Origin: Scolanthus callimorphus
Taxonomy: Eukaryota; Cnidaria; Anthozoa; Actiniaria; Edwardsiidae
Reading direction: 5' to 3'
DNA length: 64,000 nucleotides
NCBI GenBank assembly: GCA_033964015.1
Contig: CM066913.1
Coordinates: forward strand, 25,632,790-25,696,789
The notes under the pieces are model-generated. The model had not been told where the DNA came from and did not search any database. It saw only the letters and a program-made list of their open reading frames with translations. The translations under genes were made by a program, and so were the position numbers. Positions 20,343 through 30,966 of this stretch are shown piece after piece. Position 1 is the first letter of the stretch, and every line of letters starts with the position of its first letter.

Positions 20343-22536
20343 TGAAAACGGAATTATGAGAAAAAGTCTAGAAAACACACCGAAAGGCCAACAGATCCCA
20401 CTGGAGTTCTCTAGGCGACCACCCATGTGTGATTTGGATGGGAACAGCAAAACAGAATCGTCCCCTTTTCTACCCAGGCAGAAACTGTCAACGGCCACAC
20501 ACTGTAGAAAGGCCCACCAATAATGACGTGGACGGAGGTCGGGAACAATCAGAGTAAGGGCTCCTTGAAATCTCTGGTCATGAATGAAACGCAGGAGGGG
20601 TCCAACTAAGATGAATGGTGGGAAGATATACACATTATATCCGGTAGGGAAAGGCTGTGCAAAGACATTAACCCCCTGAGAGGCAGGTGTAGGCCAAGGA
20701 GAAAAATGTGGAAGCATATTGCTCAATCGGTCACGCTTGCAGTTACTGTCTAAGGCCATGAGATCGAAAGAGTGGGGACCATACATTCGATCTACCAAAT
20801 TCCATGCCTTTCTGAGAGCGTACAGTCGAGATCCGAGAGCTCCCTTGACGGTCTGTCTGCGGGATTGTCACACGAGGGGATATAATGCATATAATGCTGA
20901 AGTTGAATAGTCGGCTAAGCTGGAAGATTTCTTTGACAGAGTTGTTAACTAGGACATTCTTACAACCGTAGTTCTCTACCGCGGCCTTGAGGGTTCGGTT
21001 ATCGGTGTGCACGTCGAGCCTGGAATCTCGTATCTGGTCTTTAAAAGCGCAGAGGGATTGGAGCAAAGCTTTGGCTTCTAAAGAATTTATATCCTCAGAA
21101 GTGTCTTGCCAGTAATCTCGGGATCGGATCTCATGTCCGTCTTTACGAAGAACCCCACCCCAAGAGCGCTTAGACGCGTCACAGAATAACGTAACGACGC
21201 AATGCTGCTCAGACCTCCAGGGAAAACAATCGGACCAGTCATCGAGGAAACGCCAGCTCTGAATTTCCGTCAGGAGCCTACCCTTGAGTTTAGTGGATGC
21301 TTTAAACGTGCGGGACAAATGTGCGATGGCCTGGAATACTTCCCGCACATACAATCTGCAAGATGGGATAGCCAAACTGAACGAGACAATCTTCCCCGCA
21401 AAACGCTGTAGTGTTTTGAGGGATACCATGGCGGATGACAATATACCTTCTCTGAGGGCTATAAACTTATCCTTTTTATCCGGCGGAATGAAAAAGGACT
21501 GGTGCCGAGAGTCGCATATAAACCCTAAAAACCGTACAGACGTGGAGGGGATAAATTGAGATTTCTCAATGTTAATGAAATACCCTGCCTCGATAAGGAT
21601 ATAACATACGATATATGCTGCGGCTTCCGCGTTCTGCTGGTTCGGGATAAAACTGGAGTGTGGTGCAGGAGGAAGTAGTTGTCCCACATGACGGTCATCG
21701 ATATATTGCGAGAGCGGCACTCGAAGAGATCGAGCAGATTGCGAGACTGCAAGACCAATGTTGTGATACAGGAAGGCGCTGGCTTTCCAACCAAAGGGCA
21801 ACGTTTTAAACGTAAAATAGAGACCATCCCACTGAAATCCGAAGTACGTCTCGGAAGAAGGGTGCAAAAGCACGTGCTGATACCCGCTCTTATCATCGAA
21901 CGTGGTTTGCCAATGACCCGGAAGTACATATCTTGGTAAATCCGACAGGTGATCGAGTTTGAAAGGGAGGTCCTTAGTCCACAGGTTCAAGAACCTCTCG
22001 TCGTGGCAAAGACGAGGTTTTGACGGCTCTACTGTGAGAGGAAGGACTAAGCGCGGTGGAGAAACGTGGTCGACCTCCCCCCAGACCGAGATAACCCCAG
22101 CGGTGACCCATTGCAAAATGGTTTCGGTGATATAAGATGAGAATTTACGACATAATGGAGAGTTTTTTATAACAATGGGCGGAGGTGAAGGAGCATCGTA
22201 GAAAACCTCCTTGAACTTCCCTCTAAATGATTTGAAGAAATGCTCTACGCGGACCCCGTCTCGAATGATTTGGAGGAGATCCACATCGTGGCGGTCAACA
22301 GAATCAGCAAGGAGGTGTTCCCATACTGGTAAGTTACTGTGGATCATCCCCGCCCTGAAGAATTCTGGGTCACGGAACCGGAGGTTGCTGAGAACGCCTA
22401 ATTCCGGGTGAGAAGAAACCATATGTGCTGATACCAAGGGGCCAACGAAGGGTTGGGTTCCCTGTGTTATACTACAAACTGGAATGTGTTGCGCCTTTTC
22501 TATCTTTGCAGCAATAGTTACGCGTGAGATGAACAA
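20340..22536 (-). pseudogene. DIRS reverse transcriptase-RNase H polyprotein, frameshifted
   Basis: One frame of 597 codons gives RT motif A TTFDDKSGYQHVLLHP, motif B TLPFGWKASAFLYHN and motif C QYIDDRHVG. Then comes RNase H with TLFCDASKRSWGGVL, SLEAKALLQSL and DVHTDNRTLKAAVENYG, so the catalytic Asp/Glu residues are present. A frameshift near 20790 passes to a second frame with MYGPHSFDLMALDSN...FSPWPTPASQGVNVFAQ, the post-RNase H block shared by YR retroelements. The order RT-RH-YR and this block fit DIRS/Ngaro rather than LTR elements. Only about one frameshift separates it from an open frame, in keeping with the young repeats. Confidence 0.88.
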
Positions 22537-22710
22537 ATTGCGGTTTGCCTACAATAAAACAGAAAACAACGCGATAAGCTAAAGGAAGGGAACCCAACCC
22601 TTCGTTGACCCCAGCCCTGAACACGAAGAACAGGGTGGTATAGAACACAGAGCAGGCTCCCCAGGGTCAACGAAGGAATGAAGGGTAAAGAAACACCGGA
22701 CCTATAACGA
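22440..22710. repeat. Inverted repeat near DIRS gag-RT junction
   Basis: AACGAAGGGTTGGGTTCCCT at 22449-22468 is repeated in reverse complement at about 22584-22604. A related GGGTCAACGAAGG lies near 22664. The pair sits at the start of the RT frame and could form a stem in the transcript. The function is unknown. Confidence 0.7.
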
Positions 22711-23175
22711 CCTCCAAAAACGTCTTCCAAAAACGTAAACGGGGTTAATTGCTGTGGTTCAAGAGATTACTGATGATGGACAACACGAAGCCTATCTGTA
22801 CGACGCCTTCCTGTGCATTACTGACCGATAACTATTCTGAGCATACACAGGAGACCCGTGTGGCTTGTCCCCAGTCTCCTTATAAGCGTTGGCAAAAATG
22901 ACAGGGTACCATGGCATATAACACCATGGTAGGTAAGAAGAAGGGAATTGCGTGACTATTAAGTTTTATCCTGAGTTTATTATGATTATTACAAATATTA
23001 TTATAATTTCAGCAAAGGGGGCAAGGAAAGGAGCTATATAAATACATGACAAATGTAAACAATGCAAAGTACTTAACTTTATTACGCAAAAGTACATGAA
23101 TCTACTCCGCAAGCAGCATACGGGTAGTGCGAAATCCATTTCCGATCCAGATCAATTTTACATTATACAATTCTA

Positions 23176-23725
23176 GTTAGTAACGGCCAAAACCTCTCCC
23201 CCAACCGCCTCGGTTTCTACGACCCCTATAACTATAAAACGGCCTGCTTTGCCGCTGAACCCTGCAGGTTCGAGCATAATGCCCGAAATGACCACAATTA
23301 TGGCATTGGACTTGAGGGTATGGACTACCACCATAAACGGACCTGCCACGTTGAGAACCACACGGCGATGCTTTCGCGGCACTTTTTAAGATGGCGGCAG
23401 CTTCTTTGGCAATCTTGGCTCGTACTGGGTCTCCAAGGAGACCCACCATAAGGTCTAGCATTTCCTGCGGGCTCAATAAATCCCACCGAGCGCGGATTTC
23501 ATCAAGGGCCGCTGCAAATTCATCAGCCTTAGCGTGGGCTTGAGTGCGCGCTAAGCGCACAAGAACCTGAATATGGTCAAGAGCTTGGAAGCGGTCGAAA
23601 CCCTGCAAAGGCCTGTTAAGATATCGTCTCAGCGCCGTGAGGGCTGCTTCTGTATTTTCCTGCAATCTTTCTTGTTCTAGTACTTTGACTCTTTCCTCTA
23701 CGGTTCTTAAACGTCCACCACCCTA
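23176..23725 (-). pseudogene. DIRS gag-like protein, zinc-knuckle exon
   Basis: After a minus-strand CACGATAG acceptor the frame reads GGGRLRTVEERVKVLEQE (coiled coil), then a helical central part (about 23640-23400). A CHNCGHFGHYARTC zinc knuckle and an Arg/Gly/Tyr-rich tail (about 23290-23180) follow. The CCHC motif and position upstream of RT mark it as the gag-like nucleic-acid-binding protein. It appears open to its stop. The first coding exon may be at 25259-25378. Confidence 0.72.
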
Positions 23726-24669
23726 TCGTGGATAACAGAAAGGGGGATATGTAATTAAGATTGCAATCATCACAACACCTCGCTCTATTTCCGCATAATC
23801 ATACCAGGTCAAAGTGCTACTATCCTGATTATTGAATTGCTTTACATATATAAAATTCAAACAAGTACTATGCAAAACAGGCTTGACCGATAATTATTTG
23901 TTAAAAATAAAAATTCCCACGAAGACAGGATAACGTACTAATAGACTGCATAATGAATGTACTGAATACTTGACAATGAAGGTGGCGCGAAATTTAAAAC
24001 GCGTAAAGACTGAAATAAACATATAACGAAGTATCTTAATAAGCCTAGAACCAAAGTTGAAAATAATTTTTTTTAAAGGTAGCGTAAATATACCATCTGT
24101 GATAAGCGAAAGGGCTTTGAAAGAAACGCGACAAACAACGAACCGTAGACGAAAGAAGTCATGCCAAACAACAAGCCGGTAACCGCAAAGAACCATGAAA
24201 TCTATAAGTTATATTTGAATAACACTTATTGTAAACAACAGGCTATGGCTAGCGTACAGTGTAAAGCATAGATTATAAAAAATAAAATGGAAATACTGAG
24301 AGCGGTTTTTACATGACTGTAGTGGAACAAATAGAAAAACAATAAAACCAAAACTTGAAAAATAGGAGTGATAAAAAGTAAAATTGCGAACAGCTAGACA
24401 GTAATATGAAATCCGCTCTAACATAGTGAACATAAAATTGAACAGCTAGATGAGCAACAGTGTTAAAAGCAATAGCAATCGAGCCCTCGCCTATACGCAG
24501 AAAATTGTATTGAAGTACGAGGTGATAGAGCACCGATAAGCACTAGAGAAAATGCACATGATAGGAAAACATTGCCGGCAAATAAAACAAACTTGACCTG
24601 CGAGAGGTTTAAAATAGAACATATATATTTCCAACAAACTAAGAGGGGTATAACTGTGAAAAATGTATT

Positions 24670-25195
24670 TCTCGCCAACTAGCGGAACTCAAGGATATAA
24701 ATATCTTCGCCTACGAGCGGTATCCATAATATAACAGAAAAGTACTCTTTTCCCATTAACGGAATTAAGAGATAAAAAAGATCTTCGCCTACGAGCGGTA
24801 CCCATACATATAGCCGAACCGTACCTGGTGCTATGTGGAATTAGAATACAGTACAAAGATCTTCGCCTACTAGCGGTATCCATCAATTAAACAGAAGTGT
24901 ACTCCTAGTTAACTAGCAGAATTAGAGATATATACAACTTCGCCTCCGAGCGGTATCCATAAATTGAACATAAACGTACTCATCGCTAACTAGCGGAATC
25001 CAGAGGTATCAAGATCTTCGCCTACAAGCGGTATCTGTCCAAATAATAAATGACATACTCATCGCCAACTAGCGGTATACCCAGAGATATAAATCTTCGC
25101 CTGCGAGCGGAATCCAAAAAAGAGCAAAATGTATTCTTCGCCAACTAGCGGAAATCAAAGACACAGATCTTCGCCTACTAGCGGTATCTCAGTAG
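24670..25195. repeat. Tandem repeat, ~78 bp period, seven units, in DIRS leader/intron
   Basis: CTTCGCCTACGAGCGGTATC recurs near 24704, 24781, 24859, 24937, 25015, 25094 and 25168. It alternates with CGCCAACTAGCGGAAT about 40 bases away. The units differ by substitutions, so the array is not recent. It lies between the two candidate gag exons. It is not a CRISPR array, because the spacers are related to each other and the repeat is degenerate. Confidence 0.9.
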
Positions 25196-25258
25196 AATAA
25201 GAGTACACGGAGAAAACGAAAAGGCATAAAAAATGAAATACACTAGGAGTATAGTTAC

Positions 25259-25378
25259 CTCAACTTCGGCAGGAGCAGGCACCGGATCAACTTCTGGGGC
25301 GGCCGGACCAGCTACGGCGTCTGGAACATCAGGAACGGGAGCAGGAGGAGCAGGTAACGGTTCGGCCATCATAGAAGC
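25259..25378 (-). CDS. Candidate gag first exon, Pro/Ala-rich
   Basis: Minus-strand ATG at about 25375 gives MAEPLPAPPAPVPDVPDAVA, then a Pro/Ala/Val-rich stretch ending PAEVE at GTAACTATA, a usable donor. Joining to the GGTGGTGG exon start at about 23725 keeps the frame open, which would make a 1.5 kb intron containing the tandem array. Introns are known in some DIRS-type elements. An unspliced separate ORF is the alternative. Confidence 0.5.
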
Positions 25379-25579
25379 TGGTGTCGGTTGGGAAACGTAA
25401 GCAAAAAATCGCTTGACCACCCGTTACGCCGATAACTGACAACGGAACACAGAAGACGCCGGGAATTTAAACTATAGGGCCGCAAAGCATCATGCACGCC
25501 AGTATGCAGTTAACACCGATTGATAGGGCGATTAGGATAAACTTTCACGATGCGCTAATTATATATGCAGATGAAAATA

Positions 25580-26667
25580 GTTCTATCTACAAAAATCCAT
25601 GCATGGGGTTTCTAAAGAATTGTTTATGCCAACTGTGCATTTCAATCAGCCATCGTCATCAGGGATTGGGAAGACTGAAAGACCATTAATCCCAGGTCTG
25701 ACTCCTGAGATGGTCACGTGTTTCTGCTTTGGCACCAAAGCCCAACCCAACACGTAAATGCAACAAGGCCAATTCTTTAGAGGATCATTAAACAAAAGGC
25801 AATGTTGGAGTTGAATTATCAGAGCTGAAGTTTTATATAGTAAAGATTTATTACAGTTATATCTAAGGCTCAAAATATTCAAGGATTAGGATAAAATTTT
25901 TGAGGAATGAAATATTCAGTTGCTACTGTTGTAGAGTAAAAATAACATACGGAGGATTAAATTCTTATGCATAAATTCTTAGGAGAAATTGCTGCAGAAC
26001 ATCTTAGAGGAGAAATCATATTTCTGTTATAAATCGCTGGAGATGATTATGACAAATCATATTTCCGTTATAAATTTGCAGGAGATGATTAAGTTTAACT
26101 TATGATAAAATGGACTTACTGCAGATATATTTTACCTGTAGCTTGCCAGAAGGGAGGTCACTAGGTGATAAGCCAGCATGTTTGGAGGGACGAAAAACTT
26201 GTAAGGAATTGAAAGTTTTAAAAGTTATTTTGCCGTCTCTCATTTGTGACATTTTGCACTCGCCATTTTGTCATAGAGGCCAGGCAGCATGGATACCACA
26301 GGGGTTCCAAAAATGCACAGGAATACCGATGAAACAGGGACTTAGACCACAAATGTTTTACCTGTAGATGAAATTGTGTAGAATTAATTTTGCCTAACAT
26401 TATTTATAGATAGTAAAAGAAGTGTGTGGATTGTAAAAAACATTGTATACCAGTGTGTGCATAGGTATGCAATGGTTTACACTAGGTATGGTTCTAAGGT
26501 ATGGTTCTGTAACAGGATGTTGAATTCTGTGTCGGTGTTCAGCTGCGGGTCATGGGTAGCGTCCACCTCAGGGGGGACGACCAGTGCAACAGTGGCGGCA
26601 TCAGAATGTCGTATCCATTGTATCTTGCGATACATCCCCATAACTGTGAGGCGTATACGGCTTTCTA
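25580..26667 (+). repeat. Split repeat B1 (1,088 bp)
   Basis: From TTCTATCTACAAAAATCCAT to GTATACGGCTTTCTA it is nearly identical to B2 (27466-28553) and the same length. The few differences (for example GAGCTGAAG against GAGTTGAAA near 25825) suggest a recent common origin. No coding role: frames in it are short and lack motifs. Confidence 0.93.
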
Positions 26668-27075
26668 ACTCGCAGCATCACTGCACCACGCATGTTCCCG
26701 GACCCGGATGTGGTAGCCGCACGCGTTAATCCACACCACCCCAACGCTATAAGTCATTATCGAGTACAGCCATGACACGATGCTACATTCCCAGGCAGCA
26801 TCAACTCGCGTACTTACATAGACATGTTCCTATAATGAGCACATCATATACAGTTATCCACATCGCTGTAACATCGTCGAGCATTCTACCGCAAGGTCAA
26901 TGGCAACATGCATGTCATTGACTCATCTCTTCAAACCAGCTCCAGGGCAGCATGGCATCACGCCCGCGAAAATCCACACCGTACACCAGGGCTGTCTATA
27001 GCTAGACTATGGTGCGTGAGGCATGGCTCTGGGAGTTATAATCACCTCAATCATCACAGTGTCCGGGGTCCATTC
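26668..27075. other. 408 bp unique spacer between B1 and A2
   Basis: B2 runs directly into A3, but B1 and A2 are separated by this GC-richer segment (begins ACTCGCAGCATCACTGC). It has no partner elsewhere in the window and no terminal repeats that I could see. It may be part of the element's true junction lost in B2-A3, or a separate insertion. Confidence 0.6.
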
Positions 27076-27466
27076 AAATTATCTTTGTTTGTACCTAAGC
27101 ACTTTTGTGTGTCTATAACTAACTGTAGTGTTGTGTTATGTTGCGATTGACTGGTGTATGTTTATAAAAAATGTATTGAATCCACAAGATGAAATTGTAT
27201 ATGCACAAAATAAATTTTATGCCTATTTACTCGAGTGCAATAAACTGTATATGCAAAAAGAGGAACCTTCCTATTTTCTTGAGTGCCACAAATTTATCCA
27301 GTCAAACCAAATTCTGTATATTCATACAAAAAATTTCCCGTGTAAAACTAAACAAAGCCTAGAGTATAATAAATATACACAAAATGAAATTTTCGTAGAG
27401 GGGGTAAATGCCTCTTCTTGTATTATTTTGAACAGATCTATAGTCTGGTATAGATCTATGGATAGT
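27076..27466 (+). repeat. Split repeat A2 (complete, 391 bp)
   Basis: The complete A copy. It matches A1 on both sides of transposon Y and so gives the empty site for Y. It runs straight into B2, as expected for an A2-B2 junction of split direct repeats. Confidence 0.93.
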
Positions 27467-28553
27467 TCTATCTACAAAAATCCATGCATGGGGTTTCTAA
27501 AGAATTGTTTATGCCAACTGTGCATTTCAATCAGCCATCGTCATCAGGGATTGGGAAGACTGAAAGACCATTAATCCCAGGTCTGACTCCTGAGATGGTC
27601 ACGTGTTTCTGCTTTGGCACCAAAGCCCAACCCAACACGTAAATGCAACAAGGCCAATTCTTTAGAGGATCATTAAACAAAAGGCAATGTTGGAGTTGAA
27701 TTATCAGAGTTGAAATTTTATATAGTAAAGATTTATTACAGTTATATCTAAGGCTCAAAATATTCAAAGGATTAGGATAAAATTTTTGAGGAATGAAATA
27801 TTCAGTTGCTACTGTTGTAGAGTAAAAATAACATACGGAGGATTAAATTCTTATGCATAAATTCTTAGGAGAAATTGCTGCAGAACATCTTAGAGGAGAA
27901 ATCATATTTCTGTTATAAATCGCTGGAGATGATTATGACAAATCATATTTCCGTTATAAATTTGCAGGAGATGATTAAGTTTAACTTATGATAAAATGGA
28001 CTTACTGCAGATATATTTTACCTGTAGCTTGCCAGAAGGGAGGTCACTAGGTGATAAGCCAGCATGTTTGGAGGGACGAAAAACTTGTAAGGAATTGAAA
28101 GTTTTAAAAGTTATTTTGCCGTCTCTCATTTGTGACATTTTGCACTCGCCATTTTGTCATAGAGGCCAGGCAGCATGGATACCACAGGGGTTCCAAAAAT
28201 GCACAGGAATACCGATGAAACAGGGACTTAGACCACAAATGTTTTACCTGTAGATGAAATTGTGTAGAATTAATTTTGCCTAACATTATTTATAGATAGT
28301 AAAAGAAGTGTGTGGATTGTAAAAAACATTGTATACCAGTGTGTGCATAGGTATGCAATGGTTTACACTAGGTATGGTTCTAAGGTATGGTTCTGTAACA
28401 GGATGTTGAATTCTGTGTCGGTGTTCAGCTGCGGGTCATGGGTAGAGTCCACCTCAGGGGGGACGACCAGTGCAACAGTGGCGGCATCAGAATGTCGTAT
28501 CCATTGTATCTTGCGATACATCCCCATAACTGTGAGGCGTATACGGCTTTCTA
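27466..28553 (+). repeat. Split repeat B2 (1,088 bp)
   Basis: Same sequence and length as B1 with a handful of differences. It follows A2 directly and is followed directly by 90 bp of A3. Confidence 0.93.
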
Positions 28554-28690
28554 AATTATCTTTGTTTGTACCTAAGCACTTTTGTGTGTCTATAACTAAC
28601 TGTAGTGTTGTGTTATGTTGCGATTGACTGGTGTATGTTTATAGCATAGTTTATAGCATAGCATAGTTTATAGTTTATAGTATGCGTATA
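28553..28690 (+). repeat. Partial A3 and TATAGCATAG-type short repeats at the right border
   Basis: The first 90 bp of A recur from AAATTATC to GTATGTTTATA. Then comes a low-complexity run of TTATAGCATAG words ending in GTATAGCATGG, where LINE B resumes. The heptamer ATAGCAT is also at the left border (12141-12147). The run may record slippage or repeated recombinase action at the border. Confidence 0.75.
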
Positions 28691-30590
28691 GCATGGAATA
28701 TTGATCTCCCTTAATAAAGGCTAACTGACTTTCATGTATAAGAAAAGGTAGCACCTTCTCAAGTCTTTTGGCGATACATTTTGAGCCGATTTTGACATCG
28801 GTATTGATCAAGGGGATAGGGCGCCAGTTTACAAGAAAGCGTCGATCTTTTTCTTTCTTCTCGATCAGTTTAATTATAGCCTGTTTTTGGGTAGTCGAAA
28901 GTTCTCCGTGTACTCTAGAGTAATTTAAGCATTCTACAAAAGATTGCCGAGGGCCATCCAAAAATGTCTTGTAAAACTCAATTGGTAACCCATCGTTTCC
29001 TGGCGTTTTATTATTCTTAAAGGTAGACAAAGTATTAAAGAATTCCGCAATCGTTAAATCCCCCTCACACGATTTTTGCATATCACTATCAAGTTTACGT
29101 AATTGTGGGGTGTTGAGGAAGGGGCAGGACAGCTCGTCGGCTGGATCAACGGGATGTCTTCGGTAAAGATCGCAGTAAAAATGATGAATCTCGTCCATTA
29201 CTCGCTTTGGATTAGTGGCTTCCGTACCGTCCGAAACTTTAAGCTTTCTAATTGCGGTCTTTTTCTTGAGATCTTTTCTAAGTTGAGAAAGTACTTTGAA
29301 GTTTTCTCTCCTTTCTCATACCAGTGTACTCGTCATCTCACTATAGAACCTTGTGTAACATAATATTTGCCTCCTCATACTCCAATTTTATCGCTTCTAA
29401 GTTGTTTATATTCTCAGCAGAAGGTGTGCGGGCGCATAATTCATCAAGGCACCTGAGTTCCTTTTCAATACGTCTTAGATCGTCTCTGCGCTCCCTTGCT
29501 TTCTTTTTGCTGTATTTAATTGTTTCCAAGCGAATACTGTATTTAATGCAGTCCCAGCGAACACGCGGGTCAGAAACATTTTGTGTATCCTTTTTAAGTT
29601 CTTCAATTTTAGCATTTATCATAGAAACATAATTTTGGTCATCTGAGAGGCTAGTATTGTATTTCCAGGATGAAGGTCCGGAATTCTGGAATTCCAGGTT
29701 ATCTATATTCAAAAGGATTGCCGAATGGTCAGTTTGTATTGCTGTTTTCACTTTTACGTCTTCAATTTCATCTTGCAGAAAATCACTTATCAGCCAAAAG
29801 TCTAATCGTCTCTAAACGAGTGTTTTTTTCTGACGCCACGTAAAGCGTTTTGAATCGGGGTTTCTGACCCTCCAAATGTCGATCAGATCATTTTCTTGCA
29901 TAATAATATATACGCCTGGATAACTTGTAGAGTTGACTAATTTCCCTTTCTTCATAAACGTGAAGTCTCTATGTTGTCGTGATATGAAGCGGGCAATAAT
30001 CGGTCTTGGTCGTCCATCTTGTCTTGCTTTGCCCACTCGGTGTACTGCGTGGAAGCCCGTACATCTTGGATATTCGTGAGGCCAAGCTCTTTGTGCAGCA
30101 ATTCCCGTATAATCTTCTCGCAACTTTCTCCTTCTTTTTCAGGTATCTCCTTAAAATTCAGATTTTCTCTTCGGGAATAGGCGTCAAGGCGTATTCGTTT
30201 CTCACGCTCATCTTGTAGTTGCTCCTCCATTTCTTTGCACTTCTTACTCCTCCTGTACTTCCTTCAAAATTTCAATTTCCTCCCAAGCTGAAGTTAAAGA
30301 GGTTTCCAAGTCAGACACCTTGGACTTCATTCCTCGCAGAGTTTCTTGAAACTCGTGTCTAACTTTGTCTATATCTGCATGAACGCTAGAGAAACCATCC
30401 GCCATCCTAACTCCCTGTGAATTGATATGTTCCAATATGGCGGTTAAGTCAGTACTCGAAGAAATATTTGGTGGCGTAGGAGCCCTCTTTTTCTCTATAG
30501 AGGTCTCAGGACTGGAAGAGCTGCTCAAAGCCCTTTTTCCTCCTTTGAAAAGAGACATTTTAGTGATTGGGAGCGGCTAAAGAGTTAGTA
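28643..30590 (-). pseudogene. LINE B 5' half: ORF1, fused endonuclease remnant, RT N-terminus
   Basis: ORF1 begins with MSLFKGGKRALSSSSSPETS at 30558, with a Leu/Glu coiled coil. A frame change near 30240 leads to an L1-ORF1-like RNA-binding part (RRENLNFKEIPEKEGES, GRPRPIIARFISRQHR). At about 29900 that text runs directly into ORF2 endonuclease C-terminal sequence (ENDLIDIWRVRNPDSKRFTW), so an internal deletion has joined ORF1 to ORF2. The RT entry follows: KTPGNDGLPIEFY, TTQKQAIIKLIEK, NWRPIPLINTDVKI and LAFIKG (about 28725). It breaks at the DIRS border and continues at 12150. L1/Tx1 group. Confidence 0.87.
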
Positions 30591-30809
30591 GAAAAGTTTC
30601 TTTACGGAGCTAGCCTAAAACGTGGCCATCCAGCATGAGTGCAGACATGCAAAAGCATGTCCAAACAATTTTTCATGATCGACTTGCGATCGAGAACGAT
30701 AAAAGCATCTCGCAAAATCCTAGAATTTTTTTATCCCTTGTCTCTATACTGTTTTATATACCTTCTTCTAAGCCTCATGCATAATTAATGTGCCAAACAC
30801 AAAGGAAAT

Positions 30810-30966
30810 CACTACTAAATTAAATTTAGTAGACAAAAGAATCCTTTGTCTTTTACTAAATTTCCCTCTCGTGACGTCACGAGAGAGGGAAATTTGGTAA
30901 AAGACAAAAGCTCCTGTCTTCAACATATCTTCTCCGACTTGTTGAGAGAATATATTTGAAGACAGA
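30810..30966. repeat. Cluster of three palindromes
   Basis: CTACTAAATTAAATTTAGTAG (about 30813-30832) is a near-perfect palindrome. TTTGTCTTTTACTAAATTTC..GTGACGTCAC.. folds over 30843-30911 with arms of about 33 bases and a two-base slip. TGTCTTCAA... pairs with TTGAAGACA over about 30917-30965. No gene is present. The cluster could be a foldback element or a cruciform-prone site. Confidence 0.75.

Larger units (their letters stand above)
12151..28643 (-). mobile_element. DIRS-order YR retrotransposon with split direct repeats, interrupting LINE B
   Basis: Coding is on the minus strand in the order gag-like (23.2-25.4 kb), RT/RNase H (20.3-22.5 kb) and tyrosine recombinase (19.1-20.3 kb). 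The repeat layout on the plus strand is A1 (12151-12388 plus 18713-18869), internal, B1 (25580-26667), a 408 bp spacer, A2 (27076-27466), B2 (27466-28553) and partial A3 (28553-28643). Such split direct repeats are the hallmark of PAT/Ngaro-type elements, which transpose by a tyrosine recombinase and lack long target duplications. The two flanks fall in one LINE ORF2 (LINE B), both sharing the heptamer ATAGCAT. The repeat copies differ at only a few positions, so the insertion is young relative to its decayed host LINE. Confidence 0.85.

Noticed and set aside
24670..25195. CRISPR-like repeat-spacer array
   Set aside because: The repeats are degenerate, spacers are related to each other, and the context is a eukaryotic retrotransposon.
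27128..27574. 148-codon protein spanning DIRS repeats A2 and B2
   Set aside because: The frame crosses the A-B repeat junction and is not maintained in A1 or B1. It is non-coding repeat DNA.
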